NCBI GenBank assembly: GCA_964460785.1
Contig: CAYWQB010000001.1
Span: 248,001-312,000, forward strand
DNA from: CAYWQB01 sp964460785
GTDB taxonomy: Bacteria; Chlamydiota; Chlamydiia; Chlamydiales; CAYWQB01
Direction: 5' to 3'
Length of the DNA stretch: 64,000 bases
Below are positions 1-9,600 of this stretch, in pieces. Numbering within the stretch: the first letter of the stretch is position 1; each line of letters begins with the position of its first letter. A program made the position numbers and the translations under genes. The notes beneath the pieces were generated by a model, which saw only the letters and a program-made list of their open reading frames with translations, was not told where the DNA came from and did no database searches.

Positions 1-850
1 CTCGTGCTAGCCATGAAGAGCGCACCTGAGCTCCTAGTACCCCACCTTCGAAAAGCTCCTGTAAAGCATCAAGATCCATCCCCACAAGATGATGGGCTGT
101 AATACCTCTTGCCTCTAGGCTTGAAGAAAAAAGAGAGACAAACTCCTGCAGGTCATGAAAGGCCTCAAAACCCAAGTCTTCATTTTGCAATGCCCATTTG
201 TCAATATGGGTAGAATCAAATCCCATCAGTTGGTTAAGACCTAACTTCGCATCATGAAGCTCTCTTAAAGCAGAATAATAGCTTGCAAGCGCCTGGGCAA
301 GGGCGACTTCACTTTGCAACTTTTGAAAGTCCGTAGCATATCCTTGTTCAGCCTTCAGGCGTTCATTTTTTACATCAGACTGTAAGAGAGAAACCTCTGC
401 CTCTTGGATTTGCAAGTTGCGTGCTGCTAGAGCAACCGCAAAGTAAGCTTTACGCACATCTGTTAACAGTTGACTCCCAACCTGCAAAAAGTCAAATGCA
501 CTTGCTTGAAACTTTGCGGCACTCGACCGATAACGAAACCAAGTATTTGTCGAGAGTAACTGTTGGCTCAACTGAAAACGACTACTATAAAAGCGTGTTC
601 CTGAGAAATAAGGCGAAGGTTTACTTGCTTGCCGCCTTGACGCGCTATAACTAATCTGGGGTAAATAAGCGGCAAAATCCACCCGTTTTGTTGCTAACTG
701 TGCCTGTGCAGAGAGTCGTGCTTGCTGATACGCTTGGTTTTGCTGAAAAGCGATCTTTTCTACATCATAAAGAGATAGGGGCTCACTCGCACCCAAAGAC
801 AAACCTAAGCTCCATGCAGAAAGCAGGCAAAGAGCAAGCTTAAACTTCAT
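1..850 (-). CDS. TolC-like outer membrane efflux protein (3' end outside window)
   Basis: An open frame runs leftward from ATG 850 to the window edge without a stop, giving about 283 residues. It starts with a Sec signal peptide (MKFKLALCLLSAWSLGLSLGA). Long helical stretches follow with TolC-family features: a segment of the type LTDVRKAYFAVALAARNLQI, then repeated Gln/Glu/Leu-rich helices and NQLMGFD. TolC-type proteins form trimeric outer-membrane channels for drug efflux or type I secretion. The ATG overlaps the end of the upstream SNF transporter gene by 11 bases, so the two are almost certainly co-transcribed and translationally coupled. No RND or membrane-fusion partner lies within the window. 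The family call is firm; the exported substrate is unknown. Confidence 0.8.
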   Translation of the reverse strand, partial: MKFKLALCLLSAWSLGLSLGASEPLSLYDVEKIAFQQNQAYQQARLSAQAQLATKRVDFAAYLPQISYSASRRQASKPSPYFSGTRFYSSRFQLSQQLLSTNTWFRYRSSAAKFQASAFDFLQVGSQLLTDVRKAYFAVALAARNLQIQEAEVSLLQSDVKNERLKAEQGYATDFQKLQSEVALAQALASYYSALRELHDAKLGLNQLMGFDSTHIDKWALQNEDLGFEAFHDLQEFVSLFSSSLEARGITAHHLVGMDLDALQELFEGGVLGAQVRSSWLAR

Positions 851-2327
851 ATTTCCTCATCGTCATCGGTTGAACAAATAGTGTAATTATACCTGCTAAA
901 AGCAATACTACAAAAAACCAGCCCCAGCGAATGGCTTCTGCTAAGTGAAAGCCCGTACGAATTTCCGCTGCTAAAGCGCCACCAAGCCCCATCAATAACA
1001 AAGTCAGTGTCACGCTACGTAAAATCATATATGCATACTTCGAGCGCATAGAAGACTGCCAAATAGGGTGATGCTTAATCTCTTTAGATAAGTAAAGAAA
1101 CACTACGATTTCAACGATGCCTCCAATCAGCACTGCATCCCCCATCAACATCGGCTCGATCACTTGCATAAGGTAAAGGCCATTTCCCATACAAAGAGGA
1201 ATGGCAAGCAAAGAGCAACCAATGAGGACAAGCATGAGTGCTCTGTGGCGCGAAATGGGAAACTCTTCCACCACGTTGCCAATCACAGCTTCTAAGATAG
1301 CAAAAAGCCCGGTAGTACCGGCAATAAACAAGCAAAAGAAAAAGAGGAACCCTATAAATTGAGAGAGCCCCCCTCCAAGGGTAAGCATAATTTTTGGGAA
1401 TACGACGAAACCAAGCTCATAAACCGATTCTAAATGAATCAGTTCTCCAATCTGCATCCCATTCACATCAGCAATGAACCCTAAGCAGCCAAAAATCGCA
1501 ATGCTTGCCAAGACAGACACAAAAAAGTCTCCAAAGGCAACAGCAAACATTGCACGAGGCAAGTTGGTTTCATTTGTTGTATATCTAGAAAGTCCTGTGA
1601 CAATGCCCAACCCAAGAGAAAGGCTAAAAAAGGACTGCCCTATCACATCTCGCCATAAAAATGGGCTGGCCAAGCGACTCATATCTACTTGAAAAAGATG
1701 CACGACTCCTTCAATAGACCCGGGCAAGACAAAAATCAACAGAACAAAGAGAACCAGTAGAGTAAATAGGAGAGGTAGAAAGAATGAGCAAAAGCTTTCA
1801 AGTCCACGCCGGATATTTTTATGTAGCACCCACCAAGTCAGCAAAACAACAATCGCAGATGCAATGCCTACCTTATAAGAAAAGCCTCCAAGTTCTGTGA
1901 GCTGGCCTGAAACAGATAAAAATTCATCTTTAAAAAAGAGGTCGGTTGCTTCTCGCATATTCCCCAGGGCAGAAAATAAAGCATAAGCCCCTGAATAACC
2001 GGAAATTACAATATATATAGCCCCAATCGTAAAGCAGGTCAATACGGAGAACCAGCCAAAAAAGCGCCATTTTTTCCCTTGAGCCAGAGCAAAGCAAGTT
2101 GTAATAGGCTTACGATAGGTCTTCCCTAAGAAGCTTTCTAAAAATAAAAGGGGTAGAGCCATCAACAGCAAAACGAGCAGGTAGGGCAACATAAATGCCC
2201 CTCCCCCATTTCGGTAACAATGCCCACTGAAGGTCAATATGTTACCAAAGCCAATCGCCGAGCCAAGCATCACATAAATGTAACCAGACTCTTTATTCCA
2301 TGTAGGACCTTGCGCTTGTCTTAGCAT
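840..2327 (-). CDS. Sodium:neurotransmitter symporter (SNF/NSS) family transporter
   Basis: 495 residues with about 12 hydrophobic segments. The N-terminal family signature is clear: ESGYIYVMLGSAIGFGN (TM1, the Na+/substrate site) followed by YRNGGGAFMLPYLL. SNF proteins are Na+-coupled importers of amino acids, so a role in scavenging host amino acids across the inner membrane is likely; the substrate cannot be read from sequence. A paralogue with the same N-terminal motifs lies at 10824-12296, beyond the two giant genes. The 3' end overlaps a TolC-type gene. A sigma54-type element is centred about 85 bases upstream of the start. The ribosome-binding site is weak, so the ATG at 2327 is the most probable but not a certain start. 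Confidence 0.88.
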   Translation of the reverse strand: MLRQAQGPTWNKESGYIYVMLGSAIGFGNILTFSGHCYRNGGGAFMLPYLLVLLLMALPLLFLESFLGKTYRKPITTCFALAQGKKWRFFGWFSVLTCFTIGAIYIVISGYSGAYALFSALGNMREATDLFFKDEFLSVSGQLTELGGFSYKVGIASAIVVLLTWWVLHKNIRRGLESFCSFFLPLLFTLLVLFVLLIFVLPGSIEGVVHLFQVDMSRLASPFLWRDVIGQSFFSLSLGLGIVTGLSRYTTNETNLPRAMFAVAFGDFFVSVLASIAIFGCLGFIADVNGMQIGELIHLESVYELGFVVFPKIMLTLGGGLSQFIGFLFFFCLFIAGTTGLFAILEAVIGNVVEEFPISRHRALMLVLIGCSLLAIPLCMGNGLYLMQVIEPMLMGDAVLIGGIVEIVVFLYLSKEIKHHPIWQSSMRSKYAYMILRSVTLTLLLMGLGGALAAEIRTGFHLAEAIRWGWFFVVLLLAGIITLFVQPMTMRKYEV

Positions 2328-2405
2328 TCCAGTGACTCATCTTAGGATACCTCACGGTATGCCATAATATGAACATTCTGAGAAAGAAAAAGTCTTCTCT
2401 TAAGC

Positions 2406-2422
2406 AGCAAGAATTATGCCAA
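2406..2422 (-). promoter_or_regulatory. Sigma54-type (-24/-12) promoter of the SNF/TolC operon
   Basis: Read on the minus strand, the sequence is TTGGCATAATTCTTGCT. It has GG at 2420-2419 and GC at 2408-2407, exactly ten bases apart, inside good flanking consensus (TTGGCAY-N5-TTGCW). Transcription would start near 2395, leaving a leader of about 68 bases before the SNF start at 2327. Sigma54 with its AtoC-type activator is known in Chlamydia. The match is seen directly; promoter activity is inferred. Confidence 0.6.
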
Positions 2423-2515
2423 TAAAGAAATAAAACAAACCAATAGTACAAATACTAAAGTGCATAGATTTATATAATAAATTATTTTAAAATAAAACTA
2501 GGATTAGTTTTGTAT

Positions 2516-2521
2516 TATAAT
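2516..2521 (+). promoter_or_regulatory. Perfect TATAAT box just before the 1380-aa gene
   Basis: A consensus -10 hexamer ends 11 bases before the ATG at 2533, in a very AT-rich stretch (2460-2525). No recognisable -35 lies 16-18 bases upstream. If used, the transcript would begin only about 5 bases before the start codon, i.e. nearly leaderless. A second TATAAT lies at 2473-2478 and would give a normal leader. Which one works is undecided. Confidence 0.35.
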
Positions 2522-2532
2522 AGGTTATTCTT

Positions 2533-5500
2533 ATGGCTACAGGCATTGGTGGTGACAGTGGCAACTTAAGAGGAGACTCTACTAGTAGAGGAGAGCCTGA
2601 GGAATTTGATAGAGAAGAAGCAGCACAAAGAGATGAAAGCGCAGGTCAATCATCTGGCTGGGGGTTTTCCTTAAGTGGAGCTTGGAGAAGCGTATTCGGA
2701 GGAGGTCAGTCTGCTCCAGTCGCTCCTTCTACCCCTTCCACAACACGACACTTAAGTCTTACTGAACAGGTCTTATCAAGAGGCTCTGGAACACTCGAAT
2801 CTATGCTGCATCGCCCGAAGGTTGATGGGGGAAGTCTCTCACTATATGACATGGACCAAACAGATATCTTACGTGTCCGTAAGGCGGCAAAAAAAGACAT
2901 CTCTAGCATTGAAGAAAGGCTCACAACAAGTGGCTTGTTTGATGAGTCCCTTATTGCTAGCACCCCGGAAGCCACGAGGCGAAGCATCCAAGAGACCGTG
3001 ATCGAGCAGATTAACGAAAAGATGGGCTTTGTGTGTGTTGATGAGGATGGGAAAGGGAAAAGGCTCCCTCCCCTTGCTAAAGAAGCAATTGAAAAGCTTG
3101 TTGTCCACCGTGTTAAGCAAGAAGAGATTGAGTTTCAACTCCGCAATAGCAATATCCACCTTTTAAGAGTCTTAGAAGGATTCCCTGGGGGGCGCAGTCA
3201 GTTAGACAACCTCAGCCAAAGGCTTTATGAACTTGCCTGCATTGAAAATATCCATAGTGCATATAGCAATCATTTTTCTGACTATGCGCGCACGCAAAGT
3301 GATGAAAACTTAGCAATTTCTAGAGTAGCCTCTGAATATAATGCTTCATTTATGGATAGAGCCAGTGTAACTAAGGCTCAAGCTCTTCTACAAGAAATGA
3401 CAGATCGAACTGTTGAGGTTCATGAAACCATTGTTCGAGGGAGAGCAGATGAAATAGCTTCTTTAGCCAGCTTGCGCTGTGTGCGCTCGCAACAAAGAGT
3501 GAAAGAAGATCTCTTTAAAAACTTCTATATTGACTCAGAAACAGGCAAAACGTGGGAAGAGATCTCTGCAGAAACAGGATCTACAGTGATCACACCAGAT
3601 ACCCTAGACCGATGGATAGCTAAAATCCAAAAAAGCTACTCCGATGGGTTTGACCGTACGCTCTCCCCTATGGAAAGGCATGAAGCTGCCTGCCACCTCC
3701 TGTTTACCCAACTCGATGACTTGCGTGTTTATTTAGAAAGTGCTCGTAGCAAATTCACTATTCTTGATGATAGAAAAACGGTAATTGTTGGCTTAGGGAT
3801 GAAACTAGCCAATAACAATGGAGACCATATACATGTCAGTGCATCTGGAGAGGTGACCATCAGAACAGAAGATGGGACTCTTGTTCTTGGCAAAGGTGAA
3901 GAGAAGTCCTTGGATGGGGGAAACTGCACAGTATCCTTAGGCTCAGAAGAAGGGTCTCTTCCAGTTGTTCGATATCATGGAGATGAGCGTTTTGAAGGAA
4001 TGGGAGAGGTTCCTACGGTTACCAGTACATGGGAAGGGCCTGTCTTAAACATAGAAACAGCAGGATCCTTCTGGACTGCGGCAACCACCTCTCGCGAGAC
4101 AGACCTACCAGAAGAGCTAAAAGATGTTGTAGACCCAAAGTTAATCGAAACCTTCATTCTACCGAAAATTCGACATAACATTCAGAACTTTCAGCTTAGG
4201 CTTGAAGAGGTTTCCTCAGCAAAATTTACAACCCCTGCCGAGCTTTTTACTCTAGAAAGAGAGGTGAGGATTGAACAAGCACGAGCGACTGGAGAAGAAA
4301 GAGAACGGGAAGATAGGAAACTTGATGCATTTGTCGCTGACCATTTCCACATACTCGATTACTTAGAGGTAGGAGTCGATGAGGATGCGCTAGAGGATGC
4401 CATGCGAGAGTCTCAGTATGCAATTGCACACCAATCAAAAATTCGTTTCGGCGCTACAACCTCCTCATCATTGCGAGGACTTTCAGATGTTTTGGATAAT
4501 GCCAAGAGCATTTTTTGGAAAAGAACAACCAATGAAGACCACATACAGAATCTAAATGACCAGGTAGGCGACCTCAGAGATAAAATTACTGCTATGGAGC
4601 GCCTACCTGAAGGTGAGCGGTCAGAAAGTGAATTGCAAAACTTAAAACTTGCTATTCTGGAGGTAAAGAAAACAAGGCTTTGGTACGAAAAGGAAGAGCT
4701 TATTGCTGTGATGCAAAAGGTGATTCAAAACTTAACAGCATGCAACTCTTCGACAGAAGCTGCACAACCTAAAGATGTGGCCAGGCATAAAGCCTCTCTA
4801 GAAGAGGCCTATGGCAAGTGTGCTGCAAAGCTTCGTGAGCTAGAAAAAGAACTCGAGGATAACTTATCTGAAAGTAAGGATCTCCGCTCTGCTTCCTTTT
4901 CAGCAATCCCTGGATCGAGCTTAATGAGCTTACTAATGGACAGCGGGCAGGCAGCCATTCTCCATTTAAAAGAGTACTGGCACCAACAACCTTCAATAGA
5001 AGAGATGAACCGTCGGCGTGCTCTTGCTGATATTGGTTACAATATGGTTGACGGGCTCAACCTCATCAAATCCGATATCTGTAAAGCGTTAAAAAAAACC
5101 GCAGGGGGAGAAGTTACTCTTCAGGGCTTTACTCGCGAGCTAGCGAGAGAGGCTACAGCGGTTTTAAAGTTTATGCAAGATAACCCTGAAATGGGATCCA
5201 CACTTGTTGCAGACCTCGACCAAATTGCGAATCTTGTAAAAGGAGATAGAGATGCGGCTCTCTACTTAAAGCGCATCCGCACGCAAGTCCTTTCGCATGC
5301 ATTTTTACGAGGCGTTCCTGGAGATGAAGAAAGGCCTATGGCCGACCCAGAGACAATCAAGCGCATGCAGGCTATCTGTGATGCTGTTCGTATTCTTGTC
5401 CCTTTAACTGGAGCTGCCTCTGAAGCATTTTCTCCAGAACAACGCAGCAGTGTCGTCCGAAGCCTTGTAGAGAAAGTCCCCTATGTGGGAGGTGTTGCCT

Positions 5501-6675
5501 CAAGACTTGTTGGCGCTGCATGGGGCGCACTATCCAGTGACTTTATTCGGTACTCTGTCAATAATATTAAACCTGAAACAAGAGAGGGTCTCTACACGCT
5601 AGCTGAGGCTTATACGAATGGGGCAAAGGGAGTCATTCAGGCACAAGCAAACCTTGATATTGCTACAAGTGCAGGTGAACTAACTAAAGCTCTTACAGAT
5701 GAGGGCAACTTTTTTACAAGCTTTGCGCGCAGAGCTGGGCGTGCACTAAGACATGTGTTCATTGACCGTTTAGGGGCACTCGTTCGCGTCTTAAGAGAAG
5801 ATAGCTCTACAGCAAATAGGCTTTGTGCATTCGTATCGATTGCAGCTCCAGTGGTTACTGGAGGTTTAGCTCTTGCTGGTGCATTGGGAGTTTCCGTGCT
5901 CTCTGGAGGAATATTTCCAGCTATATTTTTTGGAGCCTGTGCTTTTGCAGCTCTTTTCTCTAACTATGCTCGAAGCAAAAAGTGCGTTGAAAAGTTTTTT
6001 GAGGAAAGAGTTCAATCCGTTAAGCAAGAGACGCAGAAAGAAATTGCAAGTAGCGCAAATACTAAATTCAAGAAGCTGAAAGACGATATCCACCAACGAG
6101 CAGATCTTCTTGTTCGAGAGGAGCATCGACATGGCATCCTGGATAAAGATCTCCAAATATACCTAGCAAAGCATGAAGAAGACCATGGAGATCTTTATCA
6201 AGAAGCAGCCTTAAAGGCTTATGCTGAAGGAAATAAAGGAGATATCCCCTTTGCAGAGTTTGTTGATTTACAGTTAAGTGAAAGACAGGTGCAATATTTA
6301 TCTTCAAGAGAGCGCGAGCAGATAGAAAAAGAGTGTCATAAAGAATACTTTCAACGAAAAATTTGCAAAGAGTTCTTTGATGCAAAGATAAAAGAAAGAG
6401 AAGAAAAACTTCTTTCTGAAGCTGCAGAAGCATTTGCTAGAGAAGAGATGGGGCTTCAATCGATCAAGCAGCTTCAGGAAAAAAATACAGGTCGAAGCGA
6501 AACAGCAAAAATTGCACTGGAGCAATCTCTACGTAGAAAAGCCTCTTTACCTAAAGAAGATGGTGGCATCGAACTCCAAGAAAGTGAAATTAACGATATC
6601 CTAGAGGAAATGGAGGGAACTCCTGACCTGCACCAACCTCGATTTCGCTTTCATACATCCGCTCCTGCGGCTTAG
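2533..6675 (+). CDS. Giant helical protein with C-terminal hydrophobic hairpin (paralogue 1)
   Basis: 1380 residues; I recognise no described family. The first ~85 residues are Gly/Ser/Glu-rich and look disordered, as in type III-secreted proteins. A motif shared with the next gene follows (RPKVDGG...MDQTDILR). Most of the protein is predicted helix. A beta-rich insert lies at about 405-500 (ITIRTEDGT-type strands, with TWEGP just after). A highly conserved block at about 910-1060 includes HAFLRGVP, AICDAVRILVPL, GAAWGALS and FIRYSVN. Two hydrophobic segments at about 1096-1143, joined by an SGG turn, form a bilobed hairpin, followed by a charged coiled-coil tail. The paralogue starts 11 bases downstream and SNF transporters flank the pair. 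Membrane insertion and a host-directed or inclusion-membrane role are inference. Confidence 0.75.
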   Translation: MATGIGGDSGNLRGDSTSRGEPEEFDREEAAQRDESAGQSSGWGFSLSGAWRSVFGGGQSAPVAPSTPSTTRHLSLTEQVLSRGSGTLESMLHRPKVDGGSLSLYDMDQTDILRVRKAAKKDISSIEERLTTSGLFDESLIASTPEATRRSIQETVIEQINEKMGFVCVDEDGKGKRLPPLAKEAIEKLVVHRVKQEEIEFQLRNSNIHLLRVLEGFPGGRSQLDNLSQRLYELACIENIHSAYSNHFSDYARTQSDENLAISRVASEYNASFMDRASVTKAQALLQEMTDRTVEVHETIVRGRADEIASLASLRCVRSQQRVKEDLFKNFYIDSETGKTWEEISAETGSTVITPDTLDRWIAKIQKSYSDGFDRTLSPMERHEAACHLLFTQLDDLRVYLESARSKFTILDDRKTVIVGLGMKLANNNGDHIHVSASGEVTIRTEDGTLVLGKGEEKSLDGGNCTVSLGSEEGSLPVVRYHGDERFEGMGEVPTVTSTWEGPVLNIETAGSFWTAATTSRETDLPEELKDVVDPKLIETFILPKIRHNIQNFQLRLEEVSSAKFTTPAELFTLEREVRIEQARATGEEREREDRKLDAFVADHFHILDYLEVGVDEDALEDAMRESQYAIAHQSKIRFGATTSSSLRGLSDVLDNAKSIFWKRTTNEDHIQNLNDQVGDLRDKITAMERLPEGERSESELQNLKLAILEVKKTRLWYEKEELIAVMQKVIQNLTACNSSTEAAQPKDVARHKASLEEAYGKCAAKLRELEKELEDNLSESKDLRSASFSAIPGSSLMSLLMDSGQAAILHLKEYWHQQPSIEEMNRRRALADIGYNMVDGLNLIKSDICKALKKTAGGEVTLQGFTRELAREATAVLKFMQDNPEMGSTLVADLDQIANLVKGDRDAALYLKRIRTQVLSHAFLRGVPGDEERPMADPETIKRMQAICDAVRILVPLTGAASEAFSPEQRSSVVRSLVEKVPYVGGVASRLVGAAWGALSSDFIRYSVNNIKPETREGLYTLAEAYTNGAKGVIQAQANLDIATSAGELTKALTDEGNFFTSFARRAGRALRHVFIDRLGALVRVLREDSSTANRLCAFVSIAAPVVTGGLALAGALGVSVLSGGIFPAIFFGACAFAALFSNYARSKKCVEKFFEERVQSVKQETQKEIASSANTKFKKLKDDIHQRADLLVREEHRHGILDKDLQIYLAKHEEDHGDLYQEAALKAYAEGNKGDIPFAEFVDLQLSERQVQYLSSREREQIEKECHKEYFQRKICKEFFDAKIKEREEKLLSEAAEAFAREEMGLQSIKQLQEKNTGRSETAKIALEQSLRRKASLPKEDGGIELQESEINDILEEMEGTPDLHQPRFRFHTSAPAA

Positions 6676-6686
6676 GAGACACTCTT

Positions 6687-9600
6687 ATGACTTCTAGTAT
6701 TGGTGGTAGTAATCACTTTAGAAGAGAGCCTGAGGAGCTTGAGAAAGAGGAAGAAGCGCATCCATCTCCCTTACAGATTGATGCTGCAAAATATATAACC
6801 CCTCCGAATTCTTCTTCTCCGACTTCTTTCTCACAGAAAGCTCTTAATAAAGACTTCCAGTATGAACACTCCAAGAAATGGGAAACAAAGCTACAGCGGC
6901 CTAAGGTAGATGGCGGCATGCTCTCTCTAAAAGAGATGGACCAAACGGATATTTTACGCCTACGTAAAGAGGTCCGAAAAGAAATTAAAGGTCTACAAGA
7001 AGAGTTGCATGCACGTAATATCACTAACCTACAAGACCTTTTAGAGCGACTCCCCAAGGATATCTTGCATGAAATTGAAGCGAAGATCCTACAAGAGGCT
7101 CATGAAAAAATAAAGTCCTCTTCTACCCTAGAAGGCCTAAAGAGTGAGTCGTTCACTGAAAAGCCCATTCATACGTATATCGACTTCTGTATCCAGCTGG
7201 AAGCGATTAAATACCTTGTCAAGCAGGCTGATATGAAAGCTCTTGCCATCCATGAAGGGGCTGAAAAGCTATTAGAAAGCTTGGAACAAAGGCTATATGA
7301 GTACGCGTGTATAGAAAGTGTTCATGCCTCGCATATTCGATATTTTGACGATTATACAAGGAGCCCTACAAGCCAAAAACTCTCCAAGTCTGCATCTGAA
7401 TATCATGCTTCCTTTCTTGATCAAGAAAGTATCAATCAGGCTAAGAGTCTGCTTCAGTTCGCATCTGATCACGTAGTAAAGATCCATCAAGCAATTGCCA
7501 CAGGCACCCCTGAAGAGATCGCATCCCTATGGGCAAAAACATATATTCCCACCAAAGAACAGGTGCAAGAGGATCTATTTAGAGCTCTATATATTAGTCC
7601 GGAAGGAAAAACATGGAGCCAAATCTTAGCTGCGCAGCCCCGAGTTAAAGCACAACCACAACGAAAGTTAGTAACCAGCTGGATAAAAGAAATCCAAAAA
7701 AGTTACTCTGATGGCCAGACCAAAGTGCTAACGCCTCTACGAAGGCATCAAGCCGCGTGCCACTTATTGCTAAATCAGCTCGATGAACTCCGCCTTTACC
7801 TTAAAAGTGCAAAAGAGCGCCTGACAGTTTGTAATGATGGCCAAACGGTTATTGTTGGAGTTGAATGCCCCTTTAATCTCAGCACCTCCTCCCCCACCAT
7901 CGTTCACATGAGTGCTGATGGAGAAGTGACTATCAGGTGGAGAGGGGTCTATACAGAGGTGCTTTCCCCTGGAGAAAAGAAAACCTTTCCTGAAGAGGGG
8001 TGTGAAGTTTCTCTAGGAAGTGATGGATCTCTTCCTATTATAAAATATACGGATGAAAACAAACGATATATCAGCAAAAAAACGCTCTCTGTTAGACAGA
8101 CATGGGAAGGGCCCATATTGGATGTCCGCACCCCCGGATTCTTATGGGGCTCTTATCAAGATCACTATGCCAATTTACCTTCAGTGCTTGATGAATCTGA
8201 AGCGCCTCTTGACCTTCCTCCAGACATTATTTCCTCTTATATTTTGCCTAGAATCCAGTATAACATCCAAAGTTTTCAGGAGCGTCTTGAAGCACAATCT
8301 ACTGTGCAATTCTCAACGCCTGCAGAGCTCTTTGCTAAAGAGGAAGAAGTTCGCGTTCAGCTACAGGCTGTTTCCGATTCTGATAAAAAAGCAGCGAGTG
8401 CAGAGGTCGAGTCATTTGCTAACAATCATTTTCATATCTTTGACCATCTAAAGATTACCGTTGATCAAAGCAGCTTAAAAACAGCTCTGAAAGAAGCGGA
8501 ATATGCCACTATGCATCAAGCCCACCTAAGATTTGGAAGAAAGTCCTCTTACTATATTAAGCTTTCACAAGGTCTTCTTAGCAAACTGAGTAGCCTTGTT
8601 AGAACCCCTTATTCAAGCCGTAAGCAGATACAAATACTTAGTGATAAGCTTACGCTTATTGATGAGAAAATCGATAAAAAAAAGAGTAGCGAGGCTGTGC
8701 ATGAAAGAGAAGAGGTTGTCTCTCTAAAGCTTGATAGGCAAAAGATAAAAGAGTGCAAGCTGTGGTATGAAAAAGAAGAGGTTATTTTTGTAATACAAAA
8801 AGTGATTGATGGCTTGACTGCATGCAATGCCCCGAAAGAAGGAGCTAGGCCTAAAAACACAAAGGCACAGAGAGAGACTTTGGAAAAAGTCTACAATGCA
8901 TGCTTTTATAAACTACTTGAAATTGAGAAAAAAATAGCAAGCAATGCAAAGGAAGTGATCCCCTCTCCCTCTTCGGAATCTACGAAATGGTCTCTATCAG
9001 GATATATAGGGCAAGGTATAAGTGGTATAATGAGCCACTTTAAAAAATATTGGTATCAACAACCTTCTAGTGAAGAAGTTGCTCGGCGACGCACCCTTGC
9101 TGATATTGGCTATAATATGATTGATGGCCTAAATGATCTCATCGGCAAAGTCCATACAGAAATTGAAATATTAGAAGAGCGTCCCTCTTTTTCCAATGTG
9201 ATCAATAAGATCCGAGTAAAGCTATCAGAGGTTTTAAAGCATCTTCAAGATCACCCAGAACTTGGATCTACCCTCGTTGCTGACCTGAATCAGATTCAAA
9301 GAGTGCTCTCAGACCCCGCTAACACAGGCGCTATAGATGACTACCTGAGTCGTATCCGTGTACAGTGTTTATCTCATGCATTTCTTCGTGGCGTACCTGA
9401 CAGCAAAAAAAGATTTCCTGTGTCTCCGGAAACCATTCGGCACCTACAAGCAATCTGTGATGCAGCTCGCATTCTGGTGCCATTATCTACAGGAGGCTCT
9501 GCAGCTCTGTCTAGTAAGAAACAGACCAATATATTGCAGCTTATCACAAGAAAAATACCTTATGTCGGTCAAACAACTTCGATACTTGTTGGAGCTGCCT

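Noticed and set aside
6068..6525. Overlapping minus-strand frames inside the first giant gene
   Set aside because: Leu/Phe-rich antisense reading of Glu/Lys-rich coiled-coil codons; no independent signals.
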